Positions 1 through 10,163 of a stretch of DNA of 40,465 nucleotides are shown here, piece after piece. Every line of letters begins with the position of its first letter. The first letter of the stretch is position 1. This stretch comes from Bacteroidota bacterium (GTDB lineage: Bacteria; Bacteroidota; Rhodothermia; Balneolales; Balneolaceae): the NCBI GenBank assembly GCA_009926145.1, contig RFPJ01000002.1, forward strand, positions 1 to 40,465, given 5' to 3'. The notes beneath the pieces are model-generated. The model had not been told where the DNA came from and did not search any database. It was given only the letters and a program-made list of their open reading frames with translations. The translations under genes were made by a program, and so were the position numbers.

Positions 1-319
1 ATGTAAAACCCACTAAAAAAGCAGGAATCATACTAACTAAGACAAAACCTAGAAATTTAACCTGAGGTCGATCTTTATTTACGGAGGGATTTCTTAAAAA
101 ACCTAAACCTTCGGTAAGCAGATTAACAAGCTCTGTGCGATAGTAGTAAATAATGCTTACTAAGGTTCCAAAATGAACCACTACCTCAAATGTGATTCCA
201 GATTCCACATCAGAACCAAGAAATTGTTTACCCAATGCTAAATGCCCAGAACTACTGATGGGTAAAAATTCAGTGATACCTTGTAAGACGCCTAAAATAA
301 ATGCTTCTATTAAATCCAT
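1..319 (-). CDS. uppP: Undecaprenyl-diphosphatase UppP (BacA family), partial; C-terminus beyond window start
   Basis: Reverse-strand translation from ATG at 317-319 begins MDLIEAFILGVLQGITEFLPISSSGHLALG..., matching the conserved UppP N-terminal motif (GxxxGxTEFLPISSSGHL). Not in the supplied ORF track because it is truncated. Confidence 0.92.
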   Translation of the reverse strand, partial: MDLIEAFILGVLQGITEFLPISSSGHLALGKQFLGSDVESGITFEVVVHFGTLVSIIYYYRTELVNLLTEGLGFLRNPSVNKDRPQVKFLGFVLVSMIPAFLVGFT

Positions 320-388
320 TGCTTATGTTTAGAAATTGAAAGTGTGTTAAATTACACTTTAAAGAATTAAACCTAAAAAGAAATTAGC

Positions 389-1390
389 ATGAGTGAACAC
401 GCAATAGATATGATGGCCCTTGGAGAAAAAATTCAGGAGCGATCGGCCTTTATTGATGATATACGTAGAGAATTAGACAAAGTAGTTATTGGCCAGAAAT
501 ACATGATTGACCGTCTAATGATTGGCCTACTAACCAATGGACATGTGTTATTAGAAGGTGTTCCTGGTTTAGCCAAAACACTAACGATTTCATCTCTTGC
601 TACGGTAATCGATACCGATTTCCAGCGAATCCAATTTACCCCTGATCTTTTGCCTGCCGATTTGATTGGAACCCTCATTTACAATCAAAAAGAAGGTGAT
701 TTCTTTGTAAAGAAAGGTCCCATTTTCGCCAACATCATTTTAGCGGATGAAATAAACCGCTCACCTGCAAAGGTACAAAGTGCGTTATTGGAAGCTATGC
801 AGGAAAAACAAGTCACCATCGGTGAAGAAAGCTTTAAACTTCAAGAACCCTTTTTGGTACTAGCAACTCAAAACCCTGTGGAACAAGAGGGAACCTACCC
901 TCTTCCTGAAGCTCAAGTTGATCGATTTATGCTCAAGCTCAAGGTGGATTATCCAACCCCATCAGAAGAGCTTGAGATTATGAGAAGAATGGCTAGAACA
1001 GGGCCTAAAACAACCTTAAATAAGGTCGTTAGCCCTGATACTATTCTGCAAGCTCGAGAAGTTGTAAATGAAATTTACATGGATGAAAAAGTAGAGCAAT
1101 ACATTGTTGACTTGGTATTTGCTACTCGCAGACCGGCTGAATACGGAATCCAAGAATTGGACGAGCTTATTAGTTTTGGAGCTTCACCTCGTGCAACTAT
1201 TAACCTAAATTTGGCAGCACGCGCTCAAGCGTTTATGGAGCATCGCGCCTATGTTACCCCCGAAGATGTGCGTACCATCGCTATGGACGTCTTCAGGCAC
1301 CGTCTAATACCAACTTTTGAAGCTGAAGCTGAGGAAATTGGCGCGGAACAACTAGTGGAAATGGTTATGAATAACATACAGGTACCCTAG
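389..1390 (+). CDS. MoxR-family AAA+ ATPase
   Basis: 333 aa; Walker A GVPGLAKT, Walker B ILADEINR, sensor LATQNPVEQEGTYPLPEAQVDRFMLK typical of MoxR. Confidence 0.93.
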   Translation: MSEHAIDMMALGEKIQERSAFIDDIRRELDKVVIGQKYMIDRLMIGLLTNGHVLLEGVPGLAKTLTISSLATVIDTDFQRIQFTPDLLPADLIGTLIYNQKEGDFFVKKGPIFANIILADEINRSPAKVQSALLEAMQEKQVTIGEESFKLQEPFLVLATQNPVEQEGTYPLPEAQVDRFMLKLKVDYPTPSEELEIMRRMARTGPKTTLNKVVSPDTILQAREVVNEIYMDEKVEQYIVDLVFATRRPAEYGIQELDELISFGASPRATINLNLAARAQAFMEHRAYVTPEDVRTIAMDVFRHRLIPTFEAEAEEIGAEQLVEMVMNNIQVP

Positions 1391-1450
1391 TTAAGGCTTA
1401 GATATCAACGTTACATCAAAAGCCTAGAACACCTTATCATTAAACAAAAA

Positions 1451-1482
1451 AAGCCCCTGCTATTGCATGGGGCTTTTTTTTA
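1451..1482. terminator. Rho-independent, probably bidirectional terminator between moxR (+) and rpsA (-)
   Basis: AAGCCCC (1451-1457) / GGGGCTT (1469-1475) stem flanked by A-tract on left and T-tract on right; sits between convergent genes. Confidence 0.85.
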
Positions 1483-1504
1483 TAGAATGTAAAAGTGGGC
1501 GAAA

Positions 1505-3499
1505 TTATTCTTCAGTACTTTCCTCTGCCTGAGCTTTTTCTTCCGCTTCCATTTTCTCTTTTAGCTCGGCTAGACCAGACATTTCACCAAGAGTTGGTGC
1601 ACCCGTTTCTAGATCTGCTGTCTCATCTGCTTTTTTCTTAGCAGCTTTAGCTTTCTTTTGATCACCATCTAATTGGCTAAGCTCAATGTTTTTTGCTTGC
1701 TCATCAAACTTAAAGATAAAGGCTTCTACTTCATCTCCTTCTTTGAATTCCGCAACAACAGACTTAGTCATATTCAAGAAAGCATCGGCTCCTTTATCAA
1801 GAGCAACAAACACTCCTCGATCGGTGACTTTCACAACTTTACCTTTCACTTCGGTTCCTGGAGTGTATTCCTTTGCATAAGTTTCCCAAGGATTCTGAGT
1901 TACTTGTTTGTGTCCTAAAGTGATTCTACGGTTATCAAAGTCTACACCTAAGATGGCGACTTCGATTTCCTGATCTTTCTTCACAACCTCATTAGGATGC
2001 TCAATTTTATCTTCCCAACTCAAGTCGGATACGTGAATCAAACCATCGATACCTGGCTCTAGCTCTACAAATACACCAAAGTTAGTAAGGTTTCTAACCG
2101 TACCCTGATGTTTTGAACCAATTGGGAATCGCTCAAGAATATCGGCCCATGGATCGGTAGTCAGTTGTTTTACACCAAGTGAGATTTTCTTCTCATCTTC
2201 GTTGATGTTCAATACAATACACTCAACCACATCGTCTTTTTCAACAAGTTGAGATGGATGCTTAATATGCTGAGTCCAGGACATTTCAGAAATGTGAATT
2301 AAGCCTTCCACCCCTTTTTCCAGTTCAATGAACGCACCATAATCAGCGATGGAAACTACCCGACCTTGAACTTTCATACCTTCAGGATATTTTTCCTGAA
2401 TACCTTCCCATGGATGTGGCTGAAGTTGTTTCAACCCGAGAGAAACTCTCTTACTGCGCTCATCAAAGTCGATTACAGCAACATTTAAGCGTTGATCTAA
2501 TTGAACGATCTCGCTTGGGTTATCTACCCGACCCCATGAAAGGTCAGTGATGTGTAGAAGACCGTCTACACCACCAAGATCGATGAATACCCCGAAGTCG
2601 GTGATATTTTTAACGGCTCCTTCAAGAACCTGACCAGACTCAATGGTTTCAAGGATTTGCTCGCGTTGCTCTTCTAGATCGTTCTCGATTAGAGCTCGGT
2701 GAGATACTACAACGTTTTCAGCAACCATGTTTAGTTTCACTACTTGAAACTCCATGGTCTTGTTCACATAAGCATCAAAATCACGAACAGGACGTACATC
2801 AATCTGAGATCCCGGAAGGAAAGCATCTATTCCGAATAGATCAACCACCATACCCCCTTTAATACGTCGTTTAATAAGACCTTCGACCACTTCTCCACTG
2901 CTGTGCGAAGCTTCGATTTTCTCCCAAGCTTGTAGAATATCCGCTTTGCGGCGAGATAGAATAAGTTGTCCTTCTTTGTCTTCTACTCGATCTAAGAAAA
3001 CATCTACTTCATCGCCAGGGGCCATGTTCTCCAGTTGCTTGCTGTTGAACTCATTTACAGCAACAATACCCTCAGATTTAAATCCAATATCGATAACCAC
3101 ATATTTATCGTCGATGGAAATAATTCGTCCGGTTACAATTTCTTTCTCTTCAATTTCATTTAGGGTGTTTTCGTACATACCCATGAGTTGATTATACTCT
3201 TCTTCAGTATACTCATCGGATGGCTTAGCCAATTGATCGAGGGTGTAAACTTCTCCCTCTACTTCACCACTAAATACATGGGCTAAAACAGATTCGGTTT
3301 CGCCAACTAGTGGATTTTCAACCTCTTCTTCTTCAACTTCCTCTGCAGCAGGCTCGGCTACTTCTTCTACGGTTTCTTCTACGGTTTCTTCTGCCGCTTC
3401 AGGGGTGGTTTCTTCAACTACTTCCGTAGTTTCTTCATTGGAGATAGGCGTTTCGTTTAGTTCAGTCTCTTCAACTGATGTTTTGTTGTCTTCTGACAT
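1505..3499 (-). CDS. rpsA: 30S ribosomal protein S1, multiple S1 repeats, acidic N-terminal extension
   Basis: 664 aa; repeated S1 motifs (ITDFGVFIDLGGVDGLLHITDLSWGR, IADYGAFIELEKGVEGLIHISEMSW, LTNFGVFVELEPGIDGLIHVSDLSW); located downstream of cmk, a common arrangement. Confidence 0.96.
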   Translation of the reverse strand: MSEDNKTSVEETELNETPISNEETTEVVEETTPEAAEETVEETVEEVAEPAAEEVEEEEVENPLVGETESVLAHVFSGEVEGEVYTLDQLAKPSDEYTEEEYNQLMGMYENTLNEIEEKEIVTGRIISIDDKYVVIDIGFKSEGIVAVNEFNSKQLENMAPGDEVDVFLDRVEDKEGQLILSRRKADILQAWEKIEASHSSGEVVEGLIKRRIKGGMVVDLFGIDAFLPGSQIDVRPVRDFDAYVNKTMEFQVVKLNMVAENVVVSHRALIENDLEEQREQILETIESGQVLEGAVKNITDFGVFIDLGGVDGLLHITDLSWGRVDNPSEIVQLDQRLNVAVIDFDERSKRVSLGLKQLQPHPWEGIQEKYPEGMKVQGRVVSIADYGAFIELEKGVEGLIHISEMSWTQHIKHPSQLVEKDDVVECIVLNINEDEKKISLGVKQLTTDPWADILERFPIGSKHQGTVRNLTNFGVFVELEPGIDGLIHVSDLSWEDKIEHPNEVVKKDQEIEVAILGVDFDNRRITLGHKQVTQNPWETYAKEYTPGTEVKGKVVKVTDRGVFVALDKGADAFLNMTKSVVAEFKEGDEVEAFIFKFDEQAKNIELSQLDGDQKKAKAAKKKADETADLETGAPTLGEMSGLAELKEKMEAEEKAQAEESTEE

Positions 3500-3554
3500 T
3501 GAAATAGGTGTTAATGTTCATACCTCAAAATCGACTTTCGATTCTGGGATAAGG

Positions 3555-4217
3555 TTATAGTTTATTCTGTTGGATAGCTTCTCGGACATGCCCTGCAATT
3601 ATCTCCACTTGCTCGTCAAAACTGTACTCCGAGGTATCAATTAAAACAGCGTCTTCGGCTTGCTTTAAAGGATCTTTTTCTCGGGTTGAATCAATCTTGT
3701 CTCGGTGCTGAATATCATCATAGACTTCTTGATAAGAGATATCTATTCCCTTAGCTAGTAATTCTAGATGTCTTCTTTTTGCTCGGGTTGAAGGATTCGC
3801 AACCATGAAAAACTTACACTCCGCATTTGGAAATACGGCTGTGCCTAGGTCTCTTCCGTCCGCTATATAAATGTCGGAAGGGATGGCTTTATGCATAAGT
3901 TTGTTCACAAATTCTCGGACCTCAGCCATTGCTGCTACCGTACTTACTTTTGAAGAGATTTCGGGGGTTCGGATGATTTGAGTAAGATCTAAATCGTCCA
4001 CAAACACCTTGAATTCATCTTCGAAATAAAACGAAAAGTGTGATTTATACAGAGTTTCAAAGAACAGAGGCACTGACTCTTCACTTTTCAGAAAAAGATG
4101 AGTAGCTGCTCTATAAAGTGCTCCTGAATCTAAATATTGTATCTTTAGTTTCTGGGCAACTGCAAGAGCAGTAGAACTTTTTCCCGATCCAGCGGGGCCG
4201 TCAATTACCACTATCAT
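3555..4217 (-). CDS. cmk: Cytidylate kinase
   Basis: 220 aa; MIVVIDGPAGSGKSSTA P-loop, DSGALYRA, DGRDLGTAVFPNAECKFFMVA, RDKIDSTREKDPLKQAEDAVLIDTS; classic CMP kinase motifs. Confidence 0.95.
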   Translation of the reverse strand: MIVVIDGPAGSGKSSTALAVAQKLKIQYLDSGALYRAATHLFLKSEESVPLFFETLYKSHFSFYFEDEFKVFVDDLDLTQIIRTPEISSKVSTVAAMAEVREFVNKLMHKAIPSDIYIADGRDLGTAVFPNAECKFFMVANPSTRAKRRHLELLAKGIDISYQEVYDDIQHRDKIDSTREKDPLKQAEDAVLIDTSEYSFDEQVEIIAGHVREAIQQNKL

Positions 4218-4265
4218 AACAGAATAGCTAAATTACACCTATTTAAGTAATTATTCAATATTTTA

Positions 4266-4296
4266 TTGATTAGAAGAAAACTATCCCGTAATTTTG
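4266..4296 (+). promoter_or_regulatory. Putative Bacteroidota-type sigma-A promoter for rpsT
   Basis: TTG (4266-4268), 20 nt spacer, TAATTTTG (4289-4296) = exact TAnnTTTG; 40 nt upstream of the rpsT start. Confidence 0.6.
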
Positions 4297-4335
4297 GTTT
4301 CTATCTTAAATCTATTCTAAACTCCATAATTAGGA

Positions 4336-4587
4336 ATGGCTCAAAACAAATCAGCAATCAAACGCGATCGTCAAAATCAGAAGCGTAATGCTCACAACCG
4401 TGCAAGACGCTCTAAAATGCGTACGTTAACTAAGAATGTATTCGAGTCTTCTAACAAAGAAGAAGCAATGAAAGCGTACAAAGAAGCGGTAGCTTACTTA
4501 GACCGCATGAGCACCAAAGGTGTTATTCATGCTAATAATGCTGCTCGTAAGAAGTCGCAATTGACTCGTCATATTAACGCACTATAA
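4336..4587 (+). CDS. rpsT: 30S ribosomal protein S20
   Basis: 83 aa basic protein MAQNKSAIKRDRQNQKRNAHNRARRSKMRTLTK...; S20 signature. Confidence 0.96.
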   Translation: MAQNKSAIKRDRQNQKRNAHNRARRSKMRTLTKNVFESSNKEEAMKAYKEAVAYLDRMSTKGVIHANNAARKKSQLTRHINAL

Positions 4588-4598
4588 AGGAATCGGGC

Positions 4599-6116
4599 AT
4601 GTCCAACTTTAGCGCCAAAGCTCTTCTGGTAATATTAGATGGTTTTGGAATTGCAGTGGACAAGCAAGTAAGTGCCGTAGATTTAGCATCTACTCCGTTT
4701 TATGATTCACTTCTGGAGACCATGCCCCACACGCATCTCTCGGCCAGTGGTGAAGATGTAGGACTTCCAGAAGGCCAATTCGGTAATTCCGAAGTTGGCC
4801 ATCTTAATATTGGGGCTGGAAGAGTTGTCTGGCAAGCTCTCTCCCGAATTAACAAAGACATTAGAGACCGAAGTTTTTTCTCTAACCCCGCTCTGCTAGA
4901 GAGTATGCAACATGCCAAGAAATCGGGCCGACTACACGTTATGGGTCTATTTTCCGATGGGGGCGTTCATTCACATAACTATCATCTCTATGCCCTCTTA
5001 GAACTCGCAAAAGCTGAGGGTATATCGGAGGTATTTGTACACGCTTTTACGGATGGTCGAGATACCGCACCCAATTCGGGACGAAGGTATGTACAAGATT
5101 TTGAAGAAAAAGCAGCCGAAATTGGTGTCGGAAAGTTGGTAAGTATCATAGGTAGATATTATGCAATGGATCGAGATAACCGTTGGGAACGCGTTCAAAA
5201 AGCCTATGACCTGCTTTGCAGCGGTAAAGCAACGTATTTTGAATCTGCTTTGGAAGCGCTCGAGAGTAGTTATTCCGAAGGTACTACCGATGAGTTTATC
5301 GACGCTACCCTACTAGATCAACGTGATGAGACCAGAATTCAGAGTGGGGATACCGTAATATTTTACAATATCCGAGGTGATAGAGCACGTGAAATTACAC
5401 GTGCACTTACCGAGGACGGGTTCGATAAATTCACAACGCATGTTAGCAATCTACACTACACCTGTTTCACTTCTTATGATGCCACCTTCGAGCATGTTCA
5501 TGTGGCCTACCCTCCCCAAAATCTAGCCAATACCTTAGGTGAGTGGGTAAGTAAACAAGGTGGAGAACAATTTAGAATCGCAGAAACCGAAAAATATCCT
5601 CATGTGACTTACTTCTTCAATGGAGGAATAGAAGAACCCAATCCTGGTGAAGTGCGTCATGTTATTCCCAGTCCAAAAGTAGCGACTTACGACCTTCAAC
5701 CCGAAATGAGTGCTCCGGAAGTAGCCGACACCTTGGTTGGGGCTCTTAAAGAGAATCGTTATGACTTGGTGATCTTGAATTTTGCAAATCCCGACATGGT
5801 AGGTCATACTGGAGATATGGAAGCGGCCATCAAAGCGGTAGAGGCCGTTGATAAAGCTTTAAAGCAGGTTATCTCTGCCGCAAGTGAAGTGGGATACCGT
5901 TCTCTAATTATAGCCGATCATGGGAATGCTGATCAAATGGTTAAACCCGATGGCAGCCCCCACACCGCACATACAACGGCTCTTGTCCCCGCAATTTTTG
6001 TAGGCTTGGATGCCTGTGATCCCAAACCTGGAAAGTTAGCCGATGTAGCCCCTACCCTGCTAAAAATGATGGGGGTTCATGCTCCAGAAGAAATGACGGG
6101 GGCTGCTCTATATTGA
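4599..6116 (+). CDS. gpmI: 2,3-bisphosphoglycerate-independent phosphoglycerate mutase
   Basis: 505 aa; LLVILDGFG, GQFGNSEVGHLNIGAGR, FSDGGVHSH, FTDGRDTAP, IADHGNADQM metal-binding motifs. Confidence 0.96.
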   Translation: MSNFSAKALLVILDGFGIAVDKQVSAVDLASTPFYDSLLETMPHTHLSASGEDVGLPEGQFGNSEVGHLNIGAGRVVWQALSRINKDIRDRSFFSNPALLESMQHAKKSGRLHVMGLFSDGGVHSHNYHLYALLELAKAEGISEVFVHAFTDGRDTAPNSGRRYVQDFEEKAAEIGVGKLVSIIGRYYAMDRDNRWERVQKAYDLLCSGKATYFESALEALESSYSEGTTDEFIDATLLDQRDETRIQSGDTVIFYNIRGDRAREITRALTEDGFDKFTTHVSNLHYTCFTSYDATFEHVHVAYPPQNLANTLGEWVSKQGGEQFRIAETEKYPHVTYFFNGGIEEPNPGEVRHVIPSPKVATYDLQPEMSAPEVADTLVGALKENRYDLVILNFANPDMVGHTGDMEAAIKAVEAVDKALKQVISAASEVGYRSLIIADHGNADQMVKPDGSPHTAHTTALVPAIFVGLDACDPKPGKLADVAPTLLKMMGVHAPEEMTGAALY

Positions 6117-6185
6117 TGCACTTTTTGGGGATTATGAACTAAGCTTCGAATAAGTAAAAGAAAGTTCTGTTTTGGGTGCATTTTG

Positions 6186-6217
6186 TTTGCATTTCGATAC
6201 GACCCCTGCTACATTCG
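6186..6217 (+). promoter_or_regulatory. Putative clpC promoter
   Basis: TTTG (6186-6189), 20 nt spacer, TACATTCG (6210-6217), one mismatch to TAnnTTTG; in the 239-nt intergenic region before clpC. Confidence 0.4.
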
Positions 6218-6355
6218 ATTAGAACGAATTCAATAAATGAATCGTTAATATATTAGCAATCATTATGGTATGTAGAACTAAGCCTTCGCCTTTAGTGTTA
6301 CTACCACATAAAATCACAGTACTTACAGAAACTCACAGCATCAAAGGATATTCAC

Positions 6356-8980
6356 ATGGAGGGTAATTTCTCAAGCAAAGTAAGAGACGTCATTCAGTTT
6401 AGTCGTGAAGAAGCACTTCGACTTGGACATGATTACATAGGCACTGAGCACCTTATTTTAGGCATTGTACGACTAGGTGATGGTGTGGCGGTTCGCATTC
6501 TTAAAAATCTCGATTGCGATTTGTTCAAACTGAAAAAAACTATTGAAGATACGGTTAGGGGTACAGGTGGATCGGTTACCATAGGTAATATTCCATTGAC
6601 CAAACAGGCTGAAAAAGTACTGCGTATTACCTATTTGGAAGCCAAGCTATACAAGAGCGACACCATTGGCACCGAACATCTTCTACTTTCTCTTCTTCGC
6701 GATGATGAAAATATTGCCGCACAAATCCTGCAACAATTCAATATTTCCTACGATGCTGTTCGAGAGGAATTAGATCTAATTATTTCGGGTAAAACCCGAG
6801 AAGACTACGATGCCCCATCAGCTGTGGCTTCTGGTGAAGGGGGTAGTTCTGCGGCAGGCTCTGGTTCAACCCGAGAAAAGAAAAACGATAAATCGAAAAC
6901 CCCGGTACTAGATAATTTCGGCCGCGATTTAACTCAACTGGCCGAAGAAGGCAGACTAGATCCAATTATTGGTAGAGATAAAGAAATTGAGCGTGTAGCC
7001 CAGGTTTTAAGTCGGCGCAAGAAGAATAATCCGGTCCTTATAGGGGAGCCTGGAGTGGGTAAAACGGCTATTGCAGAGGGTTTAGCTTCGCGTATTCATG
7101 AGCGCAAAGTATCCCGAATATTGTTTGAAAAACGAGTCATTGCTTTAGATTTGGCTGCTTTGGTCGCCGGCACTAAATACAGAGGTCAATTCGAAGAACG
7201 AATGAAGGCCGTTATGACCGAACTTGAAAAAACAGATAATGTAATTCTGTTTATCGATGAACTTCATACCATTGTTGGTGCTGGGGGAGCTAGTGGGTCT
7301 TTGGATGCTTCCAATATGCTGAAGCCCGCTCTTGCTAGAGGTGAGGTTCAAGCCATAGGCGCAACCACCTTAAATGAATATCGTCAGTTTATAGAAAAAG
7401 ACGGTGCTTTGGAGCGTAGATTCCAAAAAATCATGGTCGACCCTACCACTCCAGATGAAACCCTAGAAATTCTAAATCAAATTAAGCCTAAGTACGAAAA
7501 GCATCATAGCGTACGCTATTCAGATGAAGCGTTAGAGGCCTGTGTGAAGTTGACGGATCGCTATGTTCCCGATCATTTTTTACCTGATAAAGCCATAGAT
7601 GCATTGGACGAGGCAGGCGCTCGAGTACATTTGGCCAATATTAATGTACCAAAGCACATTATAGAACTCGAAGAAACCATTGAAAAAACGACTACTGAAA
7701 AAAACTCAATGGTTAAGAAACAACGATTCGAGGAAGCTGCTAGGCTTCGGGACAAAGAAAAACGACTTATTGAGGATTTAGAAGTAGCTCAAAGAGATTG
7801 GGAAAAGGAATCTGAACAAATCGTCTTTGATGTTAAAGACGAGGATGTTGCTTCTGTGATTGCCATGATGAGTGGCGTTCCCGTAAATAAGATTAGCCAA
7901 AATGAAGGCCACAAACTCCTTAATATGAAAGAGGAGCTCAAAGGCAAGGTTATTGGACAAGACGAGGCTATTGTAAAGCTTACTAAAGCCATCCAAAGAA
8001 CCAGAGCGGGATTAAAAGATCCATCTAGGCCGATTGGTTCTTTTGTGTTCCTCGGCCCTACTGGTGTTGGTAAAACAGAATTAGCCAAAGTACTCGCCAA
8101 ATATCTTTTCGATAAGGATGAGTCATTGATCCGCATCGATATGAGTGAATATATGGAGAAGTTTAGTGTGTCTCGACTCATTGGAGCCCCTCCAGGCTAT
8201 GTAGGATATGAGGAAGGCGGTGTGCTAACCGAAAAAGTAAGACGCAAGCCCTACAGCGTCGTATTGCTTGATGAAATCGAGAAGGCGCACCCCGATGTAT
8301 TTAACATTTTGCTTCAAGTGCTAGATGACGGAATCCTAACCGATAGCTTAGGTAGACGGGTAGATTTCAGAAACACCATTATCATTATGACTTCAAATAT
8401 CGGAGCACGTGATATTAAAAATATGGGTAAAGGCATTGGCTTTAGTGACCAAGGTGAAAGTTCCTTTGACTATGCCAAGATGAAGACTACCATACAGGAT
8501 GCACTGAAAAAAGTATTCAACCCAGAATTCCTGAATCGAATCGATGATGTAATCACCTTCAAGCCGCTCGAGAAAGATGACATCTACCAAATTATTGATG
8601 TGTTAAGTCAAGAACTCTTCAAGCGCATTCAGGAAGTAGGATACATTATTGAGCTTACGAAGGGAGCAAAAGATTTTATTTCTGAGAAAGGCTTTGATCC
8701 AAAATATGGGGCTCGACCACTTAAACGAGCTATTCAGCGCTATATTGAAGATCCGCTTGCTGAAACGCTGTTAGAAGATAAAAAGCCTGAGGGTTCGGTC
8801 ATTAAAATAAAGCTAAACAAATCCAGAGATGATTTGAGTTTTAGTTGGGCCAAACCTAAGGCAACGAAAAAATCTAACGCGGTTACAGCTGAGAAATCCA
8901 CCAAAGAAAATTCCTCACAGTCGCACCCAGAAGACAATCAAACCACTCCTACTTCCGAGGAAGAAACCAAAAAGGTTTAG
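6356..8980 (+). CDS. clpC: ATP-dependent Clp protease ATP-binding subunit ClpC
   Basis: 874 aa; two Clp_N repeats, two AAA modules ([18 protein letters not shown]), UVR-type middle region, ClpC-like organisation. Confidence 0.95.
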   Translation: MEGNFSSKVRDVIQFSREEALRLGHDYIGTEHLILGIVRLGDGVAVRILKNLDCDLFKLKKTIEDTVRGTGGSVTIGNIPLTKQAEKVLRITYLEAKLYKSDTIGTEHLLLSLLRDDENIAAQILQQFNISYDAVREELDLIISGKTREDYDAPSAVASGEGGSSAAGSGSTREKKNDKSKTPVLDNFGRDLTQLAEEGRLDPIIGRDKEIERVAQVLSRRKKNNPVLIGEPGVGKTAIAEGLASRIHERKVSRILFEKRVIALDLAALVAGTKYRGQFEERMKAVMTELEKTDNVILFIDELHTIVGAGGASGSLDASNMLKPALARGEVQAIGATTLNEYRQFIEKDGALERRFQKIMVDPTTPDETLEILNQIKPKYEKHHSVRYSDEALEACVKLTDRYVPDHFLPDKAIDALDEAGARVHLANINVPKHIIELEETIEKTTTEKNSMVKKQRFEEAARLRDKEKRLIEDLEVAQRDWEKESEQIVFDVKDEDVASVIAMMSGVPVNKISQNEGHKLLNMKEELKGKVIGQDEAIVKLTKAIQRTRAGLKDPSRPIGSFVFLGPTGVGKTELAKVLAKYLFDKDESLIRIDMSEYMEKFSVSRLIGAPPGYVGYEEGGVLTEKVRRKPYSVVLLDEIEKAHPDVFNILLQVLDDGILTDSLGRRVDFRNTIIIMTSNIGARDIKNMGKGIGFSDQGESSFDYAKMKTTIQDALKKVFNPEFLNRIDDVITFKPLEKDDIYQIIDVLSQELFKRIQEVGYIIELTKGAKDFISEKGFDPKYGARPLKRAIQRYIEDPLAETLLEDKKPEGSVIKIKLNKSRDDLSFSWAKPKATKKSNAVTAEKSTKENSSQSHPEDNQTTPTSEEETKKV

Positions 8981-8995
8981 TGTTTCAGGAACGGT

Positions 8996-10057
8996 TTAAC
9001 GAATCGTTATCGCAACATCTAATCCGTGTAGGGTAATTTTACTGGATGATTGTACTAAATAAAGAGGCGCAAGCTGCGTGACCTGTGGTACGGCAATAGG
9101 TGAACGAGATACTTTCCTAGCCTCTATATTGATGGTGTGTAGCTCCAAATCGCTAAGACTAAGCTTCTTTGCATCCAAAAGTCCTTGATTTACTTGGAGG
9201 TTTGTTGCCGCATTGGCCGTAATGGCAACAATTGAGGATTGGCTTGGAAGGTAATTAGCCGCTATAATGGCATTTCCACGAATGGATGAACTTCCTAATC
9301 GCTCACCAGTGAGCATATCAAAAACAGCTACTCGACCTCCTGAATAAAGTGTGTGATATCTCCCGTTATCGCTGAATTGAATTCCTTCAACGGCTTGATT
9401 GAAGACCCATGAACTAAGTTGATTACCGTATCGATCGAAGATAAGGACTTCATCATCTGTCGATTCTCTCGAGGTGATGAGTCCAATAAATGCTCCATCA
9501 GAGGATACCTTTACATCTCTAATCATACGATTGGTACTAAAATAAAGTGAAATACTTTGAAATGATTTGGACATAATTTGGGCGGAGGACCCAATACTAC
9601 CATCAAAATTTATCTTCGGAACAAATAACACATGCGTTCTTTGATTGGGGTCTGACACCCATTCCGACATAGACTCTCCACCCTGGGCTTGGGAGCTATT
9701 AGATGCGGAATGCTGTAATGAACCCTGGGCATCGTACCATAAAAAGTTGGATATATTTTCACGGATAACAGAACCAAAAGCATTGGCATAAACTTGCAAT
9801 GAAGGGTCCTCTTCATCTATAAATGAGTAGGATACCGCGGTTTGCTCATGACCTTGGGGGTCTTGAATGCGAATCTGATTGGAAGCTCTATCGAGTATTG
9901 CTCCAAAAGTACGAGTAGGCTCATGTTCAATTTCTACTTGCAGATCCTGTGCCATTAGGCTGGCAGAGAGCATCAATAGGATGACTAAACAGAAACCCGC
10001 GCTTGAATTCGTAATTTTTATTTCCGAAAAGATTGCTGGAACGGTAAAGATTTTCAT
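8996..10057 (-). CDS. Predicted secreted protein of unknown function, possible beta-propeller-like fold
   Basis: 353 aa; N-terminal hydrophobic signal ending ...SASLMAQ; repeats of the type VKVSSDGAFIGLITS / IQFSDNGRYHTLYSGGRVAVFDMLTGERLG resemble WD/PQQ-like blades. Confidence 0.6.
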   Translation of the reverse strand: MKIFTVPAIFSEIKITNSSAGFCLVILLMLSASLMAQDLQVEIEHEPTRTFGAILDRASNQIRIQDPQGHEQTAVSYSFIDEEDPSLQVYANAFGSVIRENISNFLWYDAQGSLQHSASNSSQAQGGESMSEWVSDPNQRTHVLFVPKINFDGSIGSSAQIMSKSFQSISLYFSTNRMIRDVKVSSDGAFIGLITSRESTDDEVLIFDRYGNQLSSWVFNQAVEGIQFSDNGRYHTLYSGGRVAVFDMLTGERLGSSSIRGNAIIAANYLPSQSSIVAITANAATNLQVNQGLLDAKKLSLSDLELHTINIEARKVSRSPIAVPQVTQLAPLYLVQSSSKITLHGLDVAITIR

Positions 10058-10163
10058 TCGCTTCCTAGGTCTTATTGACTTAAATTATGGCTCAAAATAA
10101 GGCTATTATTATTCACAACCCGAATTAGTTTAGTCGATTAATGTATAAAGTGAAGCTAAGTTC

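Noticed and set aside
7789-8181. 130-aa minus-strand ORF opposite clpC
   Set aside because: Fully antisense to a highly conserved clpC AAA domain; composition looks like a mirror of the sense frame, no recognisable domain.
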